Shown here: positions 53,775 through 63,855 of the stretch, piece by piece
How positions within the stretch are numbered: position 1 is the first letter of the stretch
Layout of the letters: each line of letters opens with the position of its first letter
Assembly (NCBI GenBank): GCA_905221605.1
Contig: CAJNDS010000513.1
Location: 338,682-402,681 of the forward strand
Reading direction: 5' to 3'
From: Symbiodinium natans
Lineage: Eukaryota; Sar; Dinophyceae; Suessiales; Symbiodiniaceae
DNA length: 64,000 nucleotides
Made by a program: the position numbers and the translations under genes
The notes under the pieces: model-generated
Told to the model about the DNA's origin: nothing
Database searches by the model: none
What the model saw: only the letters and a program-made list of their open reading frames with translations

Positions 53775-53970
53775 GCATGCCTGTCGTTTGCAAAAAAACC
53801 CTGCCACTGCGCTGCCCGTGCTCGATCAATTCTACACAGGCCCGTGTCACTGAGATCGCCCGGCTCCCAACAGAAACCTCGATACCCAAGCCTGCCTACT
53901 GCGCCTTGCGCGGCATCCAGCGCAATCGCCAACAGCTGAAACCTGAAAGAGTAGATTAGAAGCTCAGATA
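53775..53970 (-). CDS. Exon, tail of gene A or separate gene
   Basis: FQLLAIALDAAQGAVGRLGY then RGFCWEPGDLSDTGLCRIDR after TCTTTCAG. Another frame (GIEVSVGSRAISVTRACVEL) is open over part of it. Confidence 0.4.
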
Positions 53971-54509
53971 AGTAGCTGGCAGTCGACAACGGTTACGAAA
54001 AGAGACGCGTTCCAAAGCAATTGACCCATTCTGGGTGCCCAGCTCGCTGCACAGGCCCCTCCACATCAGGATGCAGACATCATCAGCCAGGAGCACTCTT
54101 TTGATATCCCATAACCCTCTAATGCAAAGGAGAAGTTCTACGCTCTTTTGGTTGGCCCCCCTCTACAAAACCAAGCTTCCAGGCTTCCCACAGGGTCCAG
54201 TGACTGTTTGGGGTCTTGGGTGTTCTTTACAGGTAAAGTTTCTGGGTGTCGTACACTTTCAAGTCCACTGCCGTGTCACCACCCCATCCCTTGGATCATA
54301 AATGAGTGAGTGAGTGAGTCAGTGGGAGTGGACCTGGGCTGCCCTCCAGCCTACAGAAACGGTCCGTCTCGCCTTCTCTGCCCCTCCGCATACATGCAGT
54401 GGCACACGCGAACCTCTATGGGCCCACCCTCCCTAAGCCGAGCGGCTTGGGTTGGAATTGGGCAGTGGGCCAGACAGCCCACTTCACACAATAACTAACT
54501 AACATACTA

Positions 54510-54655
54510 AGCTGGGGACACTGGCTCGAAGCATAGGGGGAGCGCACGGCACCGGCAGCAGGTCAATCGTGTTTTCTTGGTATTTGGGGCAATGCCTGAA
54601 GCTGAAGTCATCACCCCTTCTTCCGTTCTTTTGCGAGAGTGCGTCAACAAGAGCC
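54510..54655 (-). CDS. Gene A, 3' exon
   Basis: ALVDALSQKNGRRGDDFSFR then HCPKYQENTIDLLPVPCAPP and MLRASVPS, after TTACAAAAG. Protein-like; lies downstream of the second NBD. Confidence 0.5.
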
Positions 54656-54784
54656 TTTTGTAAGTTGAAGCCCTCCCAACCCCCCCACCCACCCACCCGC
54701 CAAGGAGGCACACTACCTCTTTACTCGAAAAGCCCGTGTTTTAGTACTGGCAGCTTCGCCTCAGCTTGACTGCCTTGCTAGCAG

Positions 54785-55035
54785 ACTTTGAACGAGGGAT
54801 GCTTTAGGTACAATGTTTTGAGCAGCCCACAGTTCGCTGCAGGCTGAAACGTAACCTTGTCCATGGCTGGGTCGCGCTTCGCCCGGTTGCTGCGAATCCC
54901 GATCCCCAGGTCGAGGCGGGCCGCGTAGCGATAAAAAAGTAGATGTATAAGCCTGTGAAACAGGCTCCAGCACAGGGCCTGTCCACCAGGCCGCTGATCG
55001 GCGATGTCAACGGCTTCAGCGTGCTGGACCTGCAA
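54785..55035 (-). CDS. Gene A, 3' exon
   Basis: After GCTTGCAG: VQHAEAVDIADQRPGGQALC then WSLFHRLIHLLFYRYAARLD and LGIGIRSNRAKRDPAMDKVT. Good codon use; the first phase check with the exon at 55169-55224 favours another frame, so an intermediate exon may be missing. Confidence 0.5.
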
Positions 55036-55168
55036 GCTGCATCTGCTCTCCAGCTACGCAAAGCGCACGATAGCCTGTGCCGTCTCACGAACGGAATTGC
55101 AATTGGAAGCCAATTGCAACACCATCCCCAAAAGTATGGCTTCGTCCTGCACTCTACCACTGCAGTAC

Positions 55169-55224
55169 CTGCCTGGGATCGAAGCTCCGATCTCGTCGAC
55201 CATTTTCCTAACCAAATTTCGGGA
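55169..55224 (-). CDS. Gene A, linker exon after NBD2
   Basis: After CGCTGTAG, phase 0: SRNLVRKMVDEIGASIPG, ending before GTACTG. Similar in character to the linker after NBD1 (SRDMVQFISKSF at 60206-60326). Confidence 0.6.
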
Positions 55225-55341
55225 CTACAGCGATGCAAAAGATACGTTCAACCAGCAGAGCGATCAACGTGATGCAGGCATGGGCCACTGAGAGTTGGGG
55301 CTCAAGTCGCACTGCAACCTTTCTTAATCGACAGGATTCAC

Positions 55342-55437
55342 AGCACATGTGTATGCCGAGAAGTTGGAGACGTTCAGCGGTACATTGACGTGATTTCTGG
55401 CAAAAACATCAGCCAGTCTTTCGGGCAGCGTGCCATT
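55342..55437 (-). CDS. Gene A, linker exon after NBD2
   Basis: Thirty-two codons, phase 0 at both ends: NGTLPERLADVFARNHVNVP then LNVSNFSAYTCA, from ATCTCAG to GTGAAT. Joins the NBD2 exon in phase. Confidence 0.6.
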
Positions 55438-55690
55438 CTGAGATGATGCCCTCTTTGCATGTATGGACAGAAACATGATGGGACATGCACAACGACACAC
55501 TTGAATGCCATGCATTGCCATGCCTCAAGTTCAGAATGGCAACTTGGAGGTACAGCTGACAGGCCGGTAGGCCTTGCCAGCGAAGTTAAAACCCAAAAGG
55601 CGATTGCTTCGGCAACGGACTTAGCCGAAGCTGTGTGGGAGGAAATGTCGGCTGAGCAGGCAATGCTGGCAGCGCAGGTGTCTGTGTCAC

Positions 55691-56134
55691 CTGAGGCTTC
55701 TCCACAACAATGCCAGTTTCCCCCAAGCGCCATACATAGTTGGCAATGCCAATACGGACGTCGGTGCCGGTGGTGAAGATCACCGTGCGGGGACGGCGCT
55801 GCGTGATGTCAAAGTCATCCTGCAACTCGAGGCCTCGGTTTTGAACAAAGTCCTGAATGCAGGAAAGCACCGTCTGCCTCATGTCATCATCGAGTTCTTG
55901 CACTGGACGGTTTATGGCCAGAACATGTGGGTTGGCTACGAAGGCCCGTGCCAGCTGAAACCGCCACTGCTCACTCGAACTGAGCCTGTCAGTCCAGTCT
56001 TCATCGTTATCCTCTATCGCCTCCTCCTCCCCCTCCTGCTCCTCGGGGGCGAAGCATCCGAAAGGATCCGGTGCTTCGGCGGGCTGTTCCGCCGCGGCGG
56101 CTCGCAGTGATTCGGCTTCAGATTCGTACATCTC
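55691..56134 (-). CDS. Gene A, second NBD, signature/Walker B half
   Basis: 148 codons, phase 0, from CCTGCAG to GTGACA. Opens with an acidic insert (EEQEGEEEAIEDNDEDW), then LSSSEQWRFQLARAFVANPH in place of the ABC signature LSGGQ, then VLAINRPVQELDDD where a working Walker B would have D-E, and TVIFTTGTDVRI where the switch histidine is expected. The order of motifs is exactly that of an ABC ATPase, but the catalytic residues are replaced. Together with 56218-56643 it makes one NBD. Such domains may bind without hydrolysing ATP. Confidence 0.85.
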
Positions 56135-56169
56135 CTGCAGGTGTGGTGCACAAGACTACATACCTACGC

Positions 56170-56190
56170 TCTCCCCCGCCCCCCCCCCCC
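56170..56190. repeat. Poly-C in intron
   Basis: C run between the two NBD2 exons. Confidence 0.9.
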
Positions 56191-56217
56191 CACAAATTTT
56201 TATCGTTGATCCATCAC

Positions 56218-56643
56218 GGAAAGGTCCTTGATCCAGGACTTGTCAAGGCATAGGCGATGGAGGATTCGGAGGCCGCGCTCACTGTCCACATGCTTCAGCT
56301 CCTCTAATGTGCTGATCATGTGAAGATTGCAGAAGATGCCACTTGCCTGAACGAACAGTGGCTCATGCGGAACGTAGAGGATCTCCAGGTGTGGTGATAC
56401 CAGGACTTGCCCAGAGGATGGTATGAGGTGCCCCACCACCAGCTGCAAGAGCGTCATTTTCCCACTGTCATGGGGCCCCGCAATCTGAATGATCGACCCC
56501 TGCCGTGCTTCTGTATGGAAAGCTTTGTTCCTTGTGTTCATGCTCGGGCTATGCGTCACAGTGGCGTCCGTGAAAGCCAAGGGGATGTCATCCATATTTG
56601 CGCCTTCAGGCATGTGTCTCATCCAGGCTAAAGCAAACCTCGG
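56218..56643 (-). CDS. Gene A, second NBD, Walker A half
   Basis: 142 codons, phase 0. IPLAFTDATVTHSPSMNTRN starts the domain; IIQIAGPHDSGKMTLLQLVV carries a Walker A in which the usual G-x-S-G-x-G-K-S/T reads G-P-H-D-S-G-K-M. LEILYVPHEPLFVQASGIFC is the Q-loop region with His in place of Gln. Ends before GTGATG and continues in phase at 56134. Confidence 0.85.
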
Positions 56644-56659
56644 CTCGGCAAACACTCAG

Positions 56660-57085
56660 AACTCAGGAGCAAAAACATTGAAAAAGGAGGCAACGTGATT
56701 CATCGACACTGTTCATTTCAGTGTGTGTGTGTGTCTCTAGCGGCATAGGGTACAATGCAACTCGCATACCTAACGGGAGGGAAGAGGGTGAACATTGGCC
56801 CTCGGCTAACATGAGCGACTCGCTGCGCTAGCTGAAGCTAGCTGTCGTGATCTACTTTAGGCCCCTTTGGGCCTGCACTCGAGTTCAAGCCGAGGCCGAA
56901 AGCAGCTAAAAGCTCTGCACTTCCCATCCGCGCACGAAAGCCCGAGGCAGGAAATGTATTTCAATTCAATTGTGGGGCTCACTCACTCGCTGGCCCGCAG
57001 GGGGCATGCATCTACAGCACAAAAGCCACTACAGCAAAAACAACACGGGTGTCGTCAGCCCTGGTCACCCTAATTTAACTTCGCT
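56660..57085. other. Intron, no coding
   Basis: Intron between membrane and NBD exons. Includes a (GT)n patch at 56721-56736. No element recognised. Confidence 0.6.
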
Positions 57086-57092
57086 GTCTTAC

Positions 57093-57368
57093 AGCGTCAA
57101 CCATGGCAGCCATGAATTGCCAACCAACACAGAGTAAGAAATAGAAGAAACAGTAGACCCACAACAGAAACAAGGCGCCTGGTCTGGTCTGCCACTTGAC
57201 ACCAAGCTCACCGATGCTGCCGGGCTGCGCCTCACGCATCTTGAAGTTGTCGTAGCTCCCCTTTTCGGTCTCGTAGTTCAACTGGAGGATAATCCCACAT
57301 AATGGTGAGATCGACTTGCTGAGTGCCGTGAAGCCTTTTAAGATTGTCGAGAATCTGTCGCCCAGATC
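57093..57368 (-). CDS. Gene A, ABC transmembrane domain, last exon
   Basis: 92 codons, phase 0: DLGDRFSTILKGFTALSKSI, then NYETEKGSYDNFKMREAQPG, then the membrane helix LFLLWVYCFFYFLLCVGWQF. From CTGCCGCAG to GTAAGA. Confidence 0.85.
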
Positions 57369-57431
57369 CTGCGGCAGATTGCATTTTTAATGGCTAAGTT
57401 TGACACGGCAACTGCTGCAGTTACCTGGGTC

Positions 57432-57595
57432 CTTGTATACGTTTACAGTGGCCAGGAAGGAACCAAGTGAAGTTGCACCAGTAAGTACCACGCGGGTTGA
57501 CATTCCCATGTAAGTGCCGATGGCAAGGAGAGTGATCCATGGAATGAGTTGTGAGTTCCAGAACTGGAACCGTTTGAGCTCCATCGTCAGTGCGC
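57432..57595 (-). CDS. Gene A, ABC transmembrane domain exon, GA donor
   Basis: LTMELKRFQFWNSQLIPWIT then LLAIGTYMGMSTRVVLTGAT and SLGSFLATVNVYK: two hydrophobic segments and the conserved stretch before the coupling region. Ending at ...YK before GACCCAGG puts the next exon (DLGDRFS) in phase; the nearby GTAACT donor would not. Confidence 0.8.
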
Positions 57596-57744
57596 CTGAG
57601 CTGGACAGCGCAGCATTGAAGGATCAGCGGCCGGACAGCGCCAAGCTGTGAACCCTGAACCCGACAAACTTTGACATACAAGACATACCCTTCCGCGTTC
57701 CTGTTCCAAAAGAAAACCATAGAAACACTGGAAAAACGTTCAAA

Positions 57745-57770
57745 GCCCTGCCCCCCCTCCCCCCCCCCCA
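57745..57770. repeat. C-rich homopolymer block
   Basis: CCCCCC-T-CCCCCCCCC in an intron. Confidence 0.85.
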
Positions 57771-58044
57771 AACACAGTGACATCCACAAACTACTGCTAC
57801 CTGCGCGGCGCACTTGCATTTCTGCGGGCCAACCCCGTGAACAATCATGGAGCCCATATATTGACACACTGCAACTCACAGCATCCGTGCTTTATTCGGA
57901 CCGGCACACGCTGCTGGCGCAAAATGTCCTGTGGGAAGGTTGGACTGCTGGCGTGATGTTCAGGAAGTTGCTGCGACTAAGCTGTTGACTCTTGAACTTT
58001 TGACTAGCTCTGTATGGCACAATGCTGCCAGCGGCCCCCCCGGC

Positions 58045-58223
58045 CTCGAAGTTGCGCACTGCCGGGGATTGAGTGCCATACATCTGAATTACGCGCCGTG
58101 AAGTGTTCAGATTCATGACAGCTCCTGCGGCTCCCAGGGCGGTCTCTACTGCGCAATGCCAATGATCTCTGATTCTGCCCTCTTGTCGACCGTCAACATT
58201 AAATCGAGATCAGCTGACGGGAC
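58045..58223 (-). CDS. Gene A, ABC transmembrane domain exon with possible frameshift
   Basis: Starts after CACGGCAG with VPSADLDLMLTVDKRAESE; about 58165 the coding sense moves to another frame, HWHCAVETALGAAGAVMNLN then TSRRVIQMYGTQSPAVRNFE. The gap between the frames is too small for an intron. This is the usual cytoplasmic helix and next helix of the transmembrane domain, so I read one exon with a one-base indel, which may be an assembly error or a real lesion. Confidence 0.6.
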
Positions 58224-58362
58224 CTGCCGTGGCTGCAGTTCGGTCCTGTGGTGTTGCTTTGTCCTTCACCTTCTTTTGCCATAAGGTCTAGCCGTTTGGA
58301 ATACCTCAGATGGCAGAAAGATGCTGAATACATGGAAGGTTTGAACTGGAGCGCCTTCCTTA

Positions 58363-59147
58363 CTGCAGCCGCACGACGTGCACTTCAGGAATATGGCCAT
58401 GATCAGCGGATACACTAAGAGCGGGATGCCACTCTCCGGATGCTTCCGCAACATGAAATATGCAATGCACGCAATCTTGCCCAACATGGCCCACAGCTCA
58501 AAGAGTATCAAATAGCCTTCCTCGACTAGCTCTGGGATGTCATCCATCATGCTAATCTTCAGATCCTGTACCGGCACTTTTGCCCGAGACTGGGCGGTGT
58601 AATGAAGGTACTTTCGGAAGAGATTCACTCGCAAGTAGTAGCGAATGTTGAAGCCCATCTCTAGAACAGCCATTTGAAAGTAGTCAGCCGCCAGGAGGAT
58701 GAAATTGGGAAGAATCCACGCAGCACCAAGCGCTGCTGCTGTAAGGTACGGATCCCCAGGGAACAGCAGTCGCGATGAGCTCTCCGGATGGCTTGTGTCA
58801 AGTACTGTGTCAACTAAGTACACACGAATAAAGATTGTGGCCAAATAATAAGCGTTGCCGAGCATTGATAATAGGAGAACCAGGTTAGACTTCCACCAGA
58901 TCTCACGAACGTGCCTGTAGCAGAACACGATAAAGGCCCATAGCACACCCCAGCCAATGGCGTAAAGTTTAGCCTCATCCTCCTTCTTCAGGACTTCCTC
59001 CCATTCATTTGAAGGAAACATATCATCATCATGGATCATCACGTCAGAGCGGGCACCCGCTGGGTCGATGATGCAATTGACGGCATCCGAGAGGACGACT
59101 TGAAACTCTAAGTTTGAATCAAAGAAGTCATCATTGATGATCTGCAC
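58363..59147 (-). CDS. Gene A, end of Calx-beta domain plus ABC transmembrane domain
   Basis: The longest exon in the window apart from 29254-30162 and about 260 codons. It starts in phase after CTGAGCAG: VQIINDDFFDSNLEFQVVLS is the last strand pair of a Calx-beta domain (calcium-binding fold of Na/Ca exchangers; note the DD and D/N/E residues), followed by VMIHDDDMFPSNEW. Then come membrane helices (LYAIGWGVLWAFIVFCYRHV, NLVLLLSMLGNAYYLATIFI), a lumenal loop with VDTVLDTSHPESSS, helices AAALGAAWILPNFILLAADY, and the cytoplasmic loop FNIRYYLRVNLFRKYLHYTA typical of type I ABC exporters. The 3' edge is GTAAGG or GTGCAC. Acts in a membrane; substrate unknown. Confidence 0.85.
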
Positions 59148-59208
59148 CTGCTCAGAAGGGGCTGATGGTCGCTCGGCTAACTACGCGGTAGCTACTCTAT
59201 GCATACAC

Positions 59209-59279
59209 GGTGGGAAGCCATTGAACCTCGAATGATCGGACAGACTCGCCAGGGCCAAATACGAGAGTGCCAGCACCAG
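59209..59279 (-). CDS. Gene A, Calx-beta middle exon
   Basis: 71 bases after GTACCAAG: GAGTLVFGPGESVRSFEVQW then LPT, ending before GTGTAT. 'G-T-L-x-F-x-P-G-E' is the Calx-beta hallmark. Phase fits both neighbours exactly. Confidence 0.85.
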
Positions 59280-59309
59280 CTTGGTACCTTGGATGCTCGC
59301 TACTCCCTT

Positions 59310-59440
59310 GTTTAGGGGTTAAGGGTTTAGGGTTTAGGGTCCTGTAACCTTATTTAGGGCACTTAGAACCTTATTAAGGGTACCTAGAACCTTCTTATTT
59401 AGCGTGCTTAATAACCTTATTTAGGGTACCTAGAACCTTA
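59310..59440 (+). repeat. Telomere-type repeats and a 25-base derivative inside a Calx-beta intron
   Basis: TTTAGGGG-TTAAGGG-TTTAGGG-TTTAGGG, followed by four related units built on CTTATTTAGGGTACCTAGAA. Confidence 0.9.
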
Positions 59441-59484
59441 TGCGGATTGGCCAGGACTCCCCTGATGCCTGGCTCCAACAGGAA

Positions 59485-59645
59485 CAGTAGTTATAATAGT
59501 AATAACAACATTACTAATAATACTAAAACCAATATGAATTTAAAAATAATCATCATAGGAAGAAGAAGAATAAAGCAATACTAATTTGAATAATATTAAT
59601 AATAATAACAATAATGCAAATATTCATAGTAATAATAGTATGGTT
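59485..59645. repeat. AT-rich (TAA/AAT)n tract
   Basis: Imperfect AATAAT/TAATAA units, far more AT-rich than its surroundings; in the same intron as the telomere-type repeats. Confidence 0.9.
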
Positions 59646-59997
59646 TGCAGTGTGTCTTGAGTTGACGGTGCACCAATTTTGTCATTCCACGATTTGTTGC
59701 CGCGAGGTGCACTGACCTTTTTGCTTCTGCAGGAGGAACCTGCAAAAGAAAAGTATGACGTCTGTCGCGGTGCTGATCTGGAATGCAGGTGTCGCAAATT
59801 TCAATCTTGCATGCCCATGGGCAGATGGAGACTGGTTTGCTCGAACTTTATTCTGACATGCTGCAGAAACATAGAGCAGCGCTGAGATTGGAGTCTCGAA
59901 GGATGAGGACGAAACATTTTTAGAGAAGTACTGCATGTCTGTAACTACTGTGTCTTCCTTCGTTGTCCTTCGTTCGTCAGGCCGAGGGGCTTCTCGC

Positions 59998-60129
59998 CTT
60001 TGTGCGCAGAACCGTCTTCTGATCTCCAATTCACGCTGCATTCGCCATGCAGGGCGCCGATCCGCACGACTCGTATAACTGCATTCTCCTTCCGGGCAAT
60101 GCTCGCGAAGGTGTGTCTGCATGCAACCA
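59998..60129 (-). CDS. Gene A, Calx-beta first exon, GC donor
   Basis: Starts after ATTGCAAG (or a few bases on at ATGCAG): VACRHTFASIARKENAVIRV then VRIGALHGECSVNWRSEDGS and AHK, ending before GCGAGA. 'A-x-I-R-V-V-R-I-G ... G-E-x-S-V-N-W-R-S-E-D-G-S-A' is the first half of a Calx-beta domain. The split codon G|CT joins the next exon. Confidence 0.85.
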
Positions 60130-60205
60130 CTTGCAATAGCTTCAGGGACAGAACAGCTTTTGTACACAAGAGCCGATGCTTTTCACAGGAACCATGGACC
60201 ATGGC

Positions 60206-60326
60206 AGGTAAAAGCCGACTCCTCCTCAGTGGTGTAGAAGGACTTCGAGATAAATTGCACCATGTCTCGGCTTTGTCGGGTTTCTTCTCGGGTTAGCCTG
60301 CGGCTCCAGACGTTTTCAGAGAGCAG
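60206..60326 (-). CDS. Gene A, linker exon between NBD1 and Calx-beta
   Basis: After TTTGGCCGCAG: LLSENVWSRRLTREETRQSR then DMVQFISKSFYTTEEESAFT, ending before GCCATG (GC donor) with the right phase for the next exon. Confidence 0.65.
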
Positions 60327-60329
60327 CTG

Positions 60330-63235
60330 CGGCCAAACAATGTCAAACACGACTATGGGTGCATGAAATAGCATGAAATCACAAGTTCAAGCATCCTCAC
60401 AAGAAATCAACGGTGCAAGGCCAGTCCAGGACAATAATTTTGCATGGACAGGAGAGAATAGAGCTGAACAGGTCAGCGCATCGTGTCGTGGGTTCACTAG
60501 TGCCCGAGATCACAATGCACAACCGAAGACCATGGACTGCTGTGACTATCTAAGCAACAGCAGCTTCGCAACATGTCAAATGTCTGAAGCTCGAGCTGAG
60601 GGCGATTGCCTACTGGCTGCCTGTGACTGTTTCATGCTGTGCTTTGCAGTGGCTGGACAAGCACGGTGTTGCAACAAGCAGCTAGTTTCGTTGACACCTC
60701 CTTTCTAGCAGGGCGGAGGTCAGCACTTGCATCCACCTCGTTCCCTGATATGGACCTTGTGCATGTAAGTCCCGTGCAGCCCTCCCATGGCGCAAACGGC
60801 TCCGTAACATGTGTTCGCGCTTCGTCTGGTCTTGTAGTAGTTGCAAGCGATCTGTCTGCTGGGAACACTTGTCAAGAGGTGACGATGCCTTTGCACTTGG
60901 AGTTTGATCCTCTCTTTTTGGAGGGTGGCGGGTGGGGGGTGGCCTCCCTCAGGCAGCCCTGCAACTTGCAAGCTCCAAAAGCGACACAAGGATGGCGACT
61001 CCAACACCGCTGATCCTTGCACACACCCGACAAGAGAAATGGTTCGGAGGGGGGGAGAGATGTTTGTTGGTACTTCGTTGTGTTAAGTCTTGGGCAGGGA
61101 TTTCATCATGTGTCTTGTCCAGAAAGGGATGGGTTGGCGCGGGGAAGCTCTGCGTGTGAACTCATGGATGAAAATGAGAACAGGCATCTTTTATCTTTGC
61201 AGCTTCGCAATACTGTTGAAACGCGACGACAAGTTCGAGCTCCAAAAGGAACGACGGGGGTGTGGAGGGGGGTGGTGGGGGTGGCGTGGGGTGAGCTTGT
61301 GAGTGAGCTTGTGATCTTGAAGGTTTATGATTTGGGGATTTTGCGGCTTTGGTGTGTCTTTACGGACTAAGGGCCTTCGTCCCGCCATATTCAGACGCAC
61401 CTGTACGACTGATGCACGTAACACAGCTGCGAGACCTGTGATCAACTTCCCATGCTTGCAGGTGGGAATTACAGCTGGGCTCTGTTGCGGTTCCCGCAAA
61501 AAAAATGTGCTCCCGCAGAAAGACCGTGGCGTGGTCATAAAGGAATATGGCTAAGGGTGGCGACAGGACATGGCCAAAAGGAAACAAGAGGACCAGAAAC
61601 AAAGTGTAGTTAATAAGGCGATCAATAGTTCCGAGTCTTGACATGCAGGGGTTGCTGTCGTGCATCTTTGGTAGGGCTTAAGAACTGCGAGGCTGGAACA
61701 TCTTGTAATGCCCACACTCAAAATCAGAATGACATCGAGTTTGCGCCTTCTCTGCACTCTCGCTGAAACTGGCGCAGTAGGTGTCTCCACTGAAGAGGCC
61801 ATCACTGGGCGCAAAGCCGAGTAAGAGTACTGAACCTGCGCATCACCTGCAAGCTTGAAGGATGAAGCCATGATGCAATCTACCTGACTCGGCAAATTTT
61901 TTCTGCGTCCAGTACAAGACAGTGCAGGAAAGGCAGGAATCGAAACGTGAACAGGTGACCGGATTGCGCGAACCGTTCCGGGGTAGGAAACGTGCGCGAA
62001 CCGGAACCGCCGGAACCACGCCCCTTACCTCCGCCACGTTTTGTTGCAACGCAGACACTAGGAGAACGCGGGGACACTCAGAGCTCACTCACGCATGATC
62101 GTCACCTGCTGGGATTCTTTCCAATAATACCCTTGTCCCCTCTGTCCCATGTGGGCCGTATGCGCATGGATTGGCAAGATTGAAGATGCTGGGCTTCAGT
62201 CGTCGGTTATAGCACATGAAACACTGGCTGGCTAGCGCAACACACGAAGTGGACACGGCTGAAACATGTTCTGTTGTTGCCCGCGCGACTCCAGTGTACC
62301 TCGCCGCTGCTCAAGATCAGCGACGCTTGCCTGCGTTTGACCCGTATTTTGTTCCGGCAGCATGCAGCACCTCCAGCCCTCCTCCCACCGCCCCTTCACT
62401 CTGGAAATGTGGAGAGTTGGAGAGGTGGAGATGTTGGAGGGCGGGGTGGATGGTGGGGCATGCGGTGCTCTCGAGGCGTGACGGGGTGCGAAACGTGCGG
62501 CCGTGCAACGCGAATCGCCGCCCCGAACCGAAACACAACCAAACCGGAACAAAACCAAACGAACCATACCTGGCTGACAGGGGCATGGTGGCCGGGGGGC
62601 CTTTGCAAGGTGCCGCGTTGCTGCTAGCTGCAGGATCTGACAGCACTGCAAAAACTCTTATACAGTTCAAGTTGACGTATTGCAGCTGCAATAGCCACGC
62701 ACTCCACTCACAGAAAAGATGCCATAGTATCACGACTGAGGCCAGCTACTGAATAAACGTTTCTCGACAACAGCCTGTTAGAAGCAATCATGATAGAAAT
62801 GATGTGAGATAATCCTACAGTATCACATACAGAAGCGTAGGGCTTTCGTGCTGCAGAGGCACGGCCTTGACGGTACGTTGCCATCGACGGCACGATGCTG
62901 CGCGGATGTTGGCTTCCTTTTCCTTCTGGCTAACACCCCCGGGCGCCCGGATTGCTTCCCGGGGCCTTCGAGCCATATGTCCTGGAGGCTCTACTTACAT
63001 CATGAAGATTTGGGAAGTCAAGCGTTGTGTGAAGGCACCTGTGCAGCTCGAAACTCAATGAGCAGGGCAACCCAGCATCTCTTGCGTCATTTTTTCTGGG
63101 CATGAAGTCCACTAGAAGGAAACCCATATCCACGAGCCCCTCTTGTAGAGACTGAGAACTATTAGCAGCAAACGTTTGGAAGTGTTCCTATTTCAGCGGC
63201 TTGTGCGCCACGACAATCGACACGGCCGTGAGCAA
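60330..63235. other. Probable long intron(s) of gene A, no secure exon
   Basis: A minus-strand frame at about 61740-61880 (ASSFKLAGDAQVQYSYSALR) is the best candidate; others are weak. Contains GGGGTGG-type tracts around 61255-61300 and 62400-62460. Confidence 0.4.
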
Positions 63236-63249
63236 GGTTCATGGCCTGC

Positions 63250-63709
63250 GCGGGGGACACTTTTCGACAATAACTCCCTGGTCAGGCGTCACCTGCCACA
63301 CGTAATCTGCGATGTCAAAATGCTCGTGGCTTCCAGTTGTGAAGATCACCGTGCGAGGGCGTCGCTTTGATGTATCCAGGCCGCCTTCCACATCCAAGCC
63401 CCTCCTCTGCACAAACTCTTGAAGGCATGACAGGACCACCTGTCTTACTTCACCGTTCAGCTCTTGCACGGGGCGATGTATGGCCAGGACGTGTGGATTG
63501 TGAAGGAGAGCGCGCGCCAGCTGGAAGCGCCACTTCTCACTGGTGCTAAGCCTGCTTATCCAAGGAATTCCTTCATCTTCATCATCTTCCTCATCCTCGT
63601 CTGCATCACCGGCTTCCCCATCCCAACACCACAAGCCATTAGGCGACGCAGCTTCTCGGCCGGCACTTGCAGCTTTGTGAAGTGCTTGCGCTTCAGCATC
63701 GTACATGTC
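63250..63709 (-). CDS. Gene A, first NBD, signature/Walker B half
   Basis: Starts in phase after ACCAAGCAG: DMYDAEAQALHKAASAGREA, acidic insert (GDADEDEEDDEDEG), LSTSEKWRFQLARALLHNPH for the signature, VLAIHRPVQELNGE for Walker B, TVIFTTGSHEHFDIADYVWQ for the switch. Close homologue of 55691-56134 at every motif, including the replaced catalytic residues. The rest of this NBD and its membrane domain lie beyond the window. The 3' edge is GTGTCC (63261) or a few codons on. Confidence 0.85.
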
Positions 63710-63751
63710 CTGCTTGGTCCCGCAAACTCGTAGCTGTATGATAACCCGTAC

Positions 63752-63761
63752 ATATATACCT

Positions 63762-63804
<43 letters not shown>

Positions 63805-63855
63805 TTTATATTTCTATCTATTTGTATTTGTTTTTTTTATATGTATACGCATGTG
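63752..63855. repeat. (TA)n and T-rich tract
   Basis: TA dinucleotides at 63766-63795 then poly-T and TTTAT; intron upstream of the NBD1 exon. Confidence 0.9.
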
